IMG/VR virus record: IMGVR_UViG_3300044678_003079
Coordinates: 1 to 21,945 of that record
Source: a virus
Reading direction: 5' to 3' (one strand)
DNA: 21,945 nucleotides
Part shown: positions 6,337-12,093 of the stretch, piece by piece
Layout of the letters: the number at the start of each line of letters is the position of its first letter
How positions within the stretch are numbered: the first letter of the stretch is position 1
The notes under the pieces: generated by a model
The model's database searches: none
The model's input: only the letters and a program-made list of their open reading frames with translations
What the model was told of the DNA's origin: nothing
Position numbers and translations under genes: made by a program

Positions 6337-6728
6337 AGCTGCACCCCCGGAACATCAAAAAAGCCGAGCTGACCCTTGAAGGGAATAAACTCCAGCGGCT
6401 TTGGATCCTGCAGGACAAACCCATAAGGGCCTTGAAACCATGGCGAATCAGACTGGTAAACGCAATCCACAAGATTTACGCTGCCAATGATGCCGCCGCG
6501 AGGCAGGTGGGTTGGCTCAAGATCATCAAGTCTGACTGGGTCAAGGATGCAAGTCGCAAAACTGGCAAAAGCCCTAGCCTTTATGTATTCCCTTTTTGTC
6601 ATACCTTTAGCCGCATGGATCAAGATCCGCCCTCGCACTTTTGCCTCCCATGTGCGGTTTTCAATGTTCTTGCCAGCCAGCAGGATCAAGCTGGCCCATG
6701 GCTGGCGGATGGATAGGGCGAGGGTCAT
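6333..6728 (-). CDS. ASCH domain-containing protein
   Basis: The product is 131 residues and almost entirely an ASCH domain (PUA-like beta-barrel). It starts with the diagnostic LSIRQPWASLILLAGKNIENR segment, followed by TW, GRILIHAAKG (33-42), GGIIGSVNLVDCV (about 77-89) and GPYGFVLQDPKPLEFIPF near the end. ASCH proteins are thought to bind RNA or modified nucleotides, and one member (YqfB) hydrolyses N4-acetylcytidine. They recur in phages and mobile elements. It overlaps both neighbours by 4 bp in a minus-strand operon. The substrate cannot be read from the sequence. Nucleic-acid or nucleoside processing, possibly linked to host defence or its evasion, is inference. Confidence 0.87.
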   Translation of the reverse strand: MTLALSIRQPWASLILLAGKNIENRTWEAKVRGRILIHAAKGMTKREYIKARAFASFATCILDPVRLDDLEPTHLPRGGIIGSVNLVDCVYQSDSPWFQGPYGFVLQDPKPLEFIPFKGQLGFFDVPGVQL

Positions 6729-7027
6729 GGCTGCGTCCGGCCTTGATTGACGGCGCGGATCAGCTGCTCAGGGCATTGCCTGACGGTTTCGGCCACCATC
6801 AGCTGCTGAAACGACGGGTCGCGCATCTCTGAGGACCAGAGATAGACGTTGTCGGCAATGCCCACGCGCACGGCTGCCTGAATGTTCAGGTCGGCGCCTA
6901 GGGCCCGGCAGATCGAACCGGCCGCGGCCCAGGCCGCAGTGCCCACGCCGGCATGGGCTGGCGCCGCATGGCAGGCGCCGAGCGTCAGCAGGGCGGTGGT
7001 GATCGCAAAGCGGGAAAACGATGTCAT
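6725..7027 (-). CDS. Small exported protein with signal peptide or lipobox
   Basis: The product is 100 residues from ATG 7027 (MTSFSRFAITTALLTLGAC); a longer frame reaches 7102 but adds a non-signal-like segment. The N-terminus is a classic signal: short basic n-region, hydrophobic core, then either a lipobox (LGAC at 16-19) or a type I site (APAHA before Gly). The mature part is about 75-80 residues with two further cysteines (SICRALGAD, VRQCPEQLI), which could form a disulfide in the periplasm. It is first gene of the four-gene operon and overlaps the ASCH gene by 4 bp. An exported protein near an integrase suggests superinfection exclusion or another lysogenic-conversion function, but this is inference. 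Confidence 0.7.
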   Translation of the reverse strand: MTSFSRFAITTALLTLGACHAAPAHAGVGTAAWAAAGSICRALGADLNIQAAVRVGIADNVYLWSSEMRDPSFQQLMVAETVRQCPEQLIRAVNQGRTQP

Positions 7028-7123
7028 TGATCCGGGTCGGCTCAGTCCGGGGACGATCGGATCATACCCCCACAGCCGAACTGATGTATTGTTGTTGCGC
7101 ACTCACAACGTAGCGATCTCAAC

Positions 7124-7372
7124 ATGCCCACACTCCTTCTCCCCGTTCTGCCAAAGCCCGCCTCTCGACCCCCTGCGCGGGTTCTACATCCCCAGTTCCG
7201 GGCCCGCCGCCCCCAACGATCAGCCCCTGCCCCTTGCTGCAATGCCGGCCTGATTGCCATCTGCCTATCTGGTGTGGCCCTGGTCGCGGCGCTGGTGGCT
7301 TTCTCGATCGTGCGGGACATGGCGGCGTTTAATGGGCCTGCACAGCCCATGGCCGCTCCGCTTCGCCCGTGA
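7124..7372 (+). CDS. Small single-pass membrane protein
   Basis: The product is 82 residues. The first 38 are Pro/Arg-rich and basic; residues about 42-62 (LIAICLSGVALVAALVAF) form one strong transmembrane helix, followed by a short Pro/Ala-rich tail. The basic N-terminus predicts a cytoplasmic N-tail. It is divergent from the exported-protein operon across a 96-bp gap and points toward the tail-fibre genes. A holin-like or spanin-like role is possible by size and location, but there is no family match and no neighbouring lysozyme, so I leave it unassigned. Confidence 0.5.
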   Translation: MPTLLLPVLPKPASRPPARVLHPQFRARRPQRSAPAPCCNAGLIAICLSGVALVAALVAFSIVRDMAAFNGPAQPMAAPLRP

Positions 7373-7456
7373 GCTGCGGCCCCCATGGCAAGGCCCTGCA
7401 TTGGCATTGCCAACCAGGGCCATGCCTACCATGAGGGCGATCCACCGTCGCCATCC

Positions 7457-7750
7457 ATGAACCGTAACGAATGCGCCTACGCCGCCCAGCATTTCCTGGC
7501 CTTCCTGAAGCAGGTCGGCCCGATCGAAGCGGCATGGGTCATGAACACGGTTCTCGAGCCCCTCATGGAGCGGCCTCCAGAGCATGACCACGTGGCCGTG
7601 GCGGAGAAGGCCCTTGAAGAGGCGCTGACTGAGTTTGATGAGCTGGCCCAGGTTGCCAGCAGCGAGCCAGCAGACGGTGGTGGAGAAGCGCTGCTGGCTG
7701 AAGGACTCACACCAGAGCCCACCGCCAAGAAATCCGGCAAGGCCAGCTGA
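7457..7750 (+). CDS. Hypothetical acidic protein
   Basis: The product is 97 residues from ATG 7457 (MNRNECAYAAQHFLAFLKQ); an earlier ATG at 7385 is open but less coding-like. The N-terminal two thirds are helical (VGPIEAAWVMNTVLEPLMER, VAEKALEEALTEFDELAQV), and the tail is low-complexity, ending KKSGKAS. It lies between the small membrane protein and the tail-fibre cassette on the same strand. The 55-residue ORF ending at 15463 has a similar Pro/Ala/Lys tail (GKRPKAS), which may be coincidence. No family is recognised. Confidence 0.55.
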   Translation: MNRNECAYAAQHFLAFLKQVGPIEAAWVMNTVLEPLMERPPEHDHVAVAEKALEEALTEFDELAQVASSEPADGGGEALLAEGLTPEPTAKKSGKAS

Positions 7751-7787
7751 TTGTGAGGCCTAGCCTGACGCCAGCTGCCCGCCAGCC

Positions 7788-8141
7788 GTGACACAGCCGC
7801 AAATCCTCACGCTCAGCGCGGTCTACGAAGGCACGACGTGGGAAGGAATTAACTCGGTAACGCTGGAGCAGCCGGTCGGGACCCCGCTGAACCTGACCAA
7901 TGCGCAGCTGCGCATGATCTACCGGCGAGTCGGTGAGAACCTGGAGAGGTTGAATCTTGTTGTTGGCGCTGGGATTCAGCTCACCAATGCGGTCGGTGGC
8001 GTCTTTCGAGTTCTCCCGCAAATCCTGCCATTGACGGCAGGAAGTTATTACTGGGAGATCATCCTCACGCAAGCCAGCGGAACGATCATCCCGCTTTTCG
8101 CTGGCACACAGGAAATCACCAGGCTTGGGAGGGCGTCGTAA
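7788..8141 (+). CDS. Putative tail/baseplate-associated beta-sandwich protein
   Basis: The product is 117 residues from a GTG start. The pattern of short beta-strands (LTLSAVYEG, NAQLRMIYRRVGENLERLNL, IQLTNAVGGVFRVL, SYYWEIILTQASGTII, GTQEITRL) is the one I know from BppU N-terminal-like small proteins encoded just before phage tail fibres. These carry a 'material property' sandwich that docks a fibre to the baseplate. It ends 2 bp before the start of the fibre gene, so the two are translationally coupled. The docking role is inferred from position and fold style. Confidence 0.65.
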   Translation: MTQPQILTLSAVYEGTTWEGINSVTLEQPVGTPLNLTNAQLRMIYRRVGENLERLNLVVGAGIQLTNAVGGVFRVLPQILPLTAGSYYWEIILTQASGTIIPLFAGTQEITRLGRAS

Positions 8142-8143
8142 CA

Positions 8144-9706
8144 GTGGATATTTCGGCAGTTGTTGTACTGGACGAAACCACCCTCCAGGCCACGGTGAAC
8201 CCACCGCCTGGGGGAGGAAATGGCGAAGGTGGCGCATCCCTGAGCGATGCCACTCCCCAGGCCCTGGGCCCTGCAGCCGCTGGCACCGCTTCGACAGGCA
8301 GCCGCAGCGACCACCGCCACGCCATGCCCACGGCTGCCCAAGTTGGCGCGGACGCCACCGGGACAGCCGCGGCGGCAGTGGCGGCCCACGCCGCCGCGGC
8401 GGACCCCCACCCCAGCTACACCACCGGAGCAGAGGCAGCGGCAGCGGCCCCGGTGCAGTCGGTGTCGTTGTCAGCACCCAGCGGCTGGAGCACCAGCACC
8501 ACCAACACGGGCGGCAACGTCACCCTGACACTGGACCTGCCCACGGGATTCAGCCTGCCAAGCAACACCAGCCAGGGCAACTGGAACACCGCCTACGCGG
8601 AGCGGACTCGATGGGACGGTGGCAGCACGGGGCTGAACCCCGCCACCGGCCGCACAAGCCTGGGCCTGGGATCTGCGGCCACAACCGCCGCATCCGCCTA
8701 CGCCACGGCAGCCCAGGGGGCCAAGGCCGACACGGCTGTTCAGCCTGCCACGCTCACCTCTGGGCTGGCGGCCAAGGCCGACCTAGTGGACAGCGTGGTG
8801 CCCACCAGCCAGATCCCCGCCATCGCCCTGGTGCAATACCTGGGCTCGGTGGCCAATCAGTCCGCAATGCTCGCCCTGAGGGGGCAGGGAGGCGACTGGT
8901 GCATCAGAACCGATGGCCAGGCCAGTGAGTGGGTGATTGTCGCTAACGACGGCGCTTCACTGGCCGATTGGGTACAGCTGCCGACGTCAGCGGCTGGCGT
9001 CAGCTCGATCAACGGGCAGACCGGCGTTGTCACGCTGGGAACAGGCGACCTTGCCGAGAGCGGCGGCAACCTGTTCTTCACTGCCGTCCGAGCGATCGGC
9101 GCGGCTCTGGCCGGATTCACCGCAGGGGCCGGGACCGTTGCGGCGACCGATTCAATCCTCCAGGCCTTGCAGAAGGTGGTCGGCAACATTGCTGAAAGAG
9201 CACTGGCGGGCGTCATCACCGGCTCTGGCCTCACGATCGGCACTGGAAAGATTGCTGGCCGATTTACGGCTGGGACCGGGGCCATTGAGGAGCTAACGCC
9301 AACTGGTGGGCTTTCAATCCAAAGCGGCAACCTTGTAATGACCGAGGGCATAGTCCTCACCATTTCAAACAAGGGAGAAACTGCGGCTCCTGCTAATAAC
9401 TACGAAGAGAAAGCCGTAGATCGGGCTTGCACAGTGGTAGCTGTAACTTTTGAATTAAACCCGACAACTGTATCAACCAGCGGCAGCAGCCAGGTGATGC
9501 TGTTTGCCCGCCGCAGTGGGACAAGGACCAACCTTTTGAGCGCCAACGCATCCCTGCCCGTGACCACTGGCATTTTTACAAATGTCAGTGGCACCCTCAC
9601 GGGCACCCTGACCCTTGCGGCCGGGGATTCCATAGGGGCCGACCTAATCCAGGTCGGCACGGGGGCCACCGGCCTAAAACTCACTGTTTTCGTTCGTTAC
9701 TCCTAA
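8144..9706 (+). CDS. Phage tail fibre / receptor-binding protein
   Basis: The product is 520 residues from a GTG start. It is a mosaic of typical fibre modules: a short N-terminal strand region; LSDATPQALGPAAAGTAS and SDHRHAMPTAAQVGADATG (about 27-75), the collagen-like/His-rich spacer seen in many tail fibres; HAAAADPHPSY; then SSINGQTGVVTLGTGDLAES (about 287-306) and NLFFTAVRAIGAAL...DSILQALQKVVGNI, a common trimeric fibre unit. The last 120 residues are a Thr/Ser-rich beta domain (about 405-520) likely to be the receptor-binding tip. The DNA becomes noticeably AT-richer from about 9340, where the tip begins, suggesting that the tip was exchanged by recombination. Confidence 0.85.
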   Translation: MDISAVVVLDETTLQATVNPPPGGGNGEGGASLSDATPQALGPAAAGTASTGSRSDHRHAMPTAAQVGADATGTAAAAVAAHAAAADPHPSYTTGAEAAAAAPVQSVSLSAPSGWSTSTTNTGGNVTLTLDLPTGFSLPSNTSQGNWNTAYAERTRWDGGSTGLNPATGRTSLGLGSAATTAASAYATAAQGAKADTAVQPATLTSGLAAKADLVDSVVPTSQIPAIALVQYLGSVANQSAMLALRGQGGDWCIRTDGQASEWVIVANDGASLADWVQLPTSAAGVSSINGQTGVVTLGTGDLAESGGNLFFTAVRAIGAALAGFTAGAGTVAATDSILQALQKVVGNIAERALAGVITGSGLTIGTGKIAGRFTAGTGAIEELTPTGGLSIQSGNLVMTEGIVLTISNKGETAAPANNYEEKAVDRACTVVAVTFELNPTTVSTSGSSQVMLFARRSGTRTNLLSANASLPVTTGIFTNVSGTLTGTLTLAAGDSIGADLIQVGTGATGLKLTVFVRYS

Positions 9707-9711
9707 ACACC

Positions 9712-10377
9712 ATGACCCCCCTGACCCCCACAGCAATAAACCCCATCACTGGAATTGAGTATTACACCTCAGGACCATTAGATGGCAAAAGCGTTGCTTT
9801 GTTTGTTAATGTAAGCAACGGCAATATTAACAACCCAAGCGGTGACCGCTGGCCCACCGGCAACGGTGGCGTTCACGACTTCAGCGAAGAATTCTACGAA
9901 TATGTGCCGTTCCAGGGAGCGCCTTTTGACACCGAGCTTAGGTTTGTTGATTCCGAAAACAGTGGCCGTTTTCTAAAGCCAGCCGTACCCAAGCCACCAA
10001 CCGGCCACCCTCAGGGGACATACGAGGAGACCCGCTTGCTCAAGCGGCGCAGTAAAGCCGAGCTGAAAACTTTGGCTAGGGGGTACTGGGAATCTAGTAA
10101 CCGTGCGCTTTGGCCGCAAGAGCTTGGGTATAATGAAAAATTGGCTTGGGCTGAAAAACAGATAGCGGCACAAAACAATTTACCTGAATTTACAGTTCTT
10201 GTGGAACGCCACGAAAAACTTTTGGCTGCTTCGTTTCATAACGATAAAAGACTAGCTGTAATCTACGCTGCGATTGAAGAGGCTGGGGAAACCGGCAATA
10301 TTGACGATTGGCCGTTTAGCAAAATGCAGGACGACAGCGAAGGTGCTACGGGCTGGGTCAATGGAATTGAGGAGTAA
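9712..10377 (+). CDS. Tail-fibre-linked hypothetical protein
   Basis: The product is 221 residues. It opens with a short beta-rich part (INPITGIEYYTSGPLDGKSV, ALFVNVSNGNINN) and becomes charged and helical in the second half (EETRLLKRRSKAELKTLARG, LAWAEKQIAAQ, VERHEKLLAASF). It follows the fibre gene by 5 bp and is followed by a second fibre-like gene. Fibre chaperones commonly occupy this place, but I see no known chaperone motif. The region is clearly AT-richer than the head genes and so probably arrived with the fibre tip. Confidence 0.65.
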   Translation: MTPLTPTAINPITGIEYYTSGPLDGKSVALFVNVSNGNINNPSGDRWPTGNGGVHDFSEEFYEYVPFQGAPFDTELRFVDSENSGRFLKPAVPKPPTGHPQGTYEETRLLKRRSKAELKTLARGYWESSNRALWPQELGYNEKLAWAEKQIAAQNNLPEFTVLVERHEKLLAASFHNDKRLAVIYAAIEEAGETGNIDDWPFSKMQDDSEGATGWVNGIEE

Positions 10378-10444
10378 TGAACTGCGCCTTCCGCCGCCAT
10401 GGATTTCCTCTGCGGCTGGCCCGCCAGATGGGAGGGTGCAAAAA

Positions 10445-11308
10445 GTGATTCACTCTTCTAGGCGGCGGGCGCCAACTCTATGGACCCTCGCGAACACCTC
10501 CACTGAGCTGCTGCTGCTGCCGAACGAGGCAGGCACTGTCACAACTACATCGGGAGCGGTAAGTCAGATACAGGACGCCAAGGGAAACGGCCTGGTATTT
10601 AACGGCGCCGCCGGAAGTCGGCCCACTATTACGGCGAACGCGCTAAATGGCAAGGCCAGCCTTACTTTTAGCGGCTCAGAATGGCTTACCTTTGCAGGCT
10701 TAGCATCAGTATTCAATTTTCTTCACATAGCCGCCGGGGCCGGTGCAACGGTTATCGCCGTGTGGGAAGCTGGAACCAGCAGCGACCCTAACGCAATCTA
10801 TGGCTTATGCGGAAACAGTGGCATACTCACCACAAGTCACGGTTTTGGCATGTTTTATGACGACAGGTTTAATGTCTCCAGAAACAATACATTCACTGCC
10901 CAAATCGTTCGCGGTGTCCCTGCCCAGCCTACAGCGCAAAACATATCAGGGAACGGTGCGCACTCAGCGAATACACCTGTAATAGTTGCGCATACATTTA
11001 ACCCAGCCGCAGCGCTTCCAGCAAATAGGTCAATACTCCGCGTCAACGGCATAGAAATTAAAAACAATACATTCACAAACCTTGCCTCTACGGCAAATGC
11101 TACCCACTTATTGCAAGTCGGGGCGACCGGCGGCAATGCATTCCCGCTTGTTGGCAAGGTATTTATGCTTGGCATCCTGTCGCCTGGCACTACCCAGGAC
11201 ACCATCCTGCAGGCAGAGGGCTACGTCGCCGGCCCGGTCGCCGGATGGAACCTACAAAACCTCCTCCCCGCAGGGCATCCCTACAAATCCGACGCACCAA
11301 CGGTGTGA
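10445..11308 (+). CDS. Putative LamG/concanavalin-like fibre or receptor-binding protein
   Basis: The product is 287 residues from GTG 10445, with a Shine-Dalgarno GGGAGG at 10430-10435. The frame is open upstream, with ATG at 10361 and 10274, but those starts overlap the previous gene. The segment SGAVSQIQDAKGNGLVFNGA then GSRPTITANALNGKASLTFSG is the familiar opening of phage and secreted concanavalin/LamG-type domains, which bind glycans. The rest is beta-rich (LRVNGIEIKNNTF, LLQVGATGGNAFPLVGKVFM). It probably is a second adhesin or a decoration of the tail tip. The base composition is AT-rich like its upstream neighbour. The stop lies in a 14-bp tandem duplication. Confidence 0.7.
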   Translation: MIHSSRRRAPTLWTLANTSTELLLLPNEAGTVTTTSGAVSQIQDAKGNGLVFNGAAGSRPTITANALNGKASLTFSGSEWLTFAGLASVFNFLHIAAGAGATVIAVWEAGTSSDPNAIYGLCGNSGILTTSHGFGMFYDDRFNVSRNNTFTAQIVRGVPAQPTAQNISGNGAHSANTPVIVAHTFNPAAALPANRSILRVNGIEIKNNTFTNLASTANATHLLQVGATGGNAFPLVGKVFMLGILSPGTTQDTILQAEGYVAGPVAGWNLQNLLPAGHPYKSDAPTV

Positions 11309-11324
11309 CCCCAACGGTGTGACC
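11297..11324 (+). repeat. 14-bp perfect tandem duplication at a stop codon
   Basis: Two adjacent exact copies of CCAACGGTGTGACC, at 11297-11310 and 11311-11324. The TGA in the first copy ends the adhesin-like gene; the second copy lies in the untranslated gap. It looks like a recent slippage duplication. Confidence 0.75.
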
Positions 11325-11383
11325 CCGGCGGCCGGGCCTCCCTATCACCATGCCCATACTTGACTCAGAACGCTGCAGGCCCT

Positions 11384-11644
11384 GTGGATCGACGAACTGA
11401 AATGGTGCGGCTGGCCACTGAGCTGCTGAGTGAACAGATCCGCCCGGTGCGGATCGTGGCGATTTCCGATGCCGGCGGTGAGCCCCAAGGCGAGTTCATA
11501 TCGAACCAGACGCGCTTCACCTTCAAGTTCACCAAGGGCGGAATGGTGACCTACAAGCCCAAGGGCCAGGGCGGCGGCGGCCGGGAGGACAGCACTCTCC
11601 AGGCCCGGATCGAGCGCATGAAAGCCCGCCTGGGGGCATCGTGA
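11384..11644 (+). CDS. Hypothetical phage protein
   Basis: The start is uncertain: GTG 11384 (MDRRTEMVRLATELLSEQIR) is preferred, with TTG 11360 and ATG 11402 as alternatives; the product is 80-94 residues. It has an N-terminal helix, a beta-rich centre (RPVRIVAISDAGGEPQGEF, TRFTFKFTKGGMVTYK), a Gly-rich linker and a short basic helix at the end (LQARIERMKARLG). No family is recognised. Its stop overlaps the next start (TGATG), so it is the first gene of a coupled trio with the coiled-coil and polyvalent proteins. It marks the return to high-GC phage backbone after the AT-rich fibre cassette. Confidence 0.6.
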   Translation: MDRRTEMVRLATELLSEQIRPVRIVAISDAGGEPQGEFISNQTRFTFKFTKGGMVTYKPKGQGGGGREDSTLQARIERMKARLGAS

Positions 11645-12093
11645 TGAACTGGATCGAGGGCCTGCTGGATCACCTCGCCACGAAGCTGGCGCTCAAGGTC
11701 CGCGCCCAGCTGGATGGTGCGATCGATGCCGCGCTGGATCGGGCGGAAGACCGGATCGACACGGCCTTTGAGGGGCTGGAGGAGCGGCTGCATGCAGCGG
11801 CCACCAAGCGCATCGCAGACCTGAAGGTGACGCTGGGGCCGGTCCTCCAGTTGCAGCAGCAGATCGAGCCTCTGGAGGCGGCGGTGAAGCCTGCCCTGGC
11901 TCTGCAGCAGCAGATCGAGGCCATCAGCCCGGAGCGGCTGCAGGCTGCCGCCGAAGCCGCCGGAATGATCCCAGCCAAAGAAATGAAGGCCCAGAACGCC
12001 TTTGCAGCCTCATCCGCGAGTGATGCCGCAAGGGACCACCTGCGCAGCCGCTTGACGCCGCCCCGGCCGTGGAAGGAGATCCCTGATCGATGA
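11644..12093 (+). CDS. Coiled-coil phage protein
   Basis: The product is 149 residues from ATG 11644; a GTG one codon earlier is also possible. It is almost wholly helical, with heptad-like Leu/Ala spacing: LDHLATKLALKVRAQLDGAI, ALDRAEDRIDTAFEGLEERL, LQLQQQIEPLEAAVKPALAL, QQQIEAISPERLQAAAEAA. There is no signal peptide or zinc motif. The C-terminus is basic and Pro-rich (RSRLTPPRPWKEI). It overlaps the upstream stop by 1 bp and the downstream polyvalent gene by 4 bp (ATGA). A scaffold or accessory structural role is plausible from size and coiled coil, but unproven. Confidence 0.65.
   Translation: MNWIEGLLDHLATKLALKVRAQLDGAIDAALDRAEDRIDTAFEGLEERLHAAATKRIADLKVTLGPVLQLQQQIEPLEAAVKPALALQQQIEAISPERLQAAAEAAGMIPAKEMKAQNAFAASSASDAARDHLRSRLTPPRPWKEIPDR

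Noticed and set aside
7028-7064. Inverted repeat TGATCCG...CGGATCA upstream of the exported-protein gene
   Set aside because: 7-bp arms 23 bp apart built on common GATC sequence; likely chance.
8125-8928. 267-residue plus-strand frame within the tail fibre gene
   Set aside because: Arg/Gly/His-rich alternate frame overlapping a gene with typical fibre modules.
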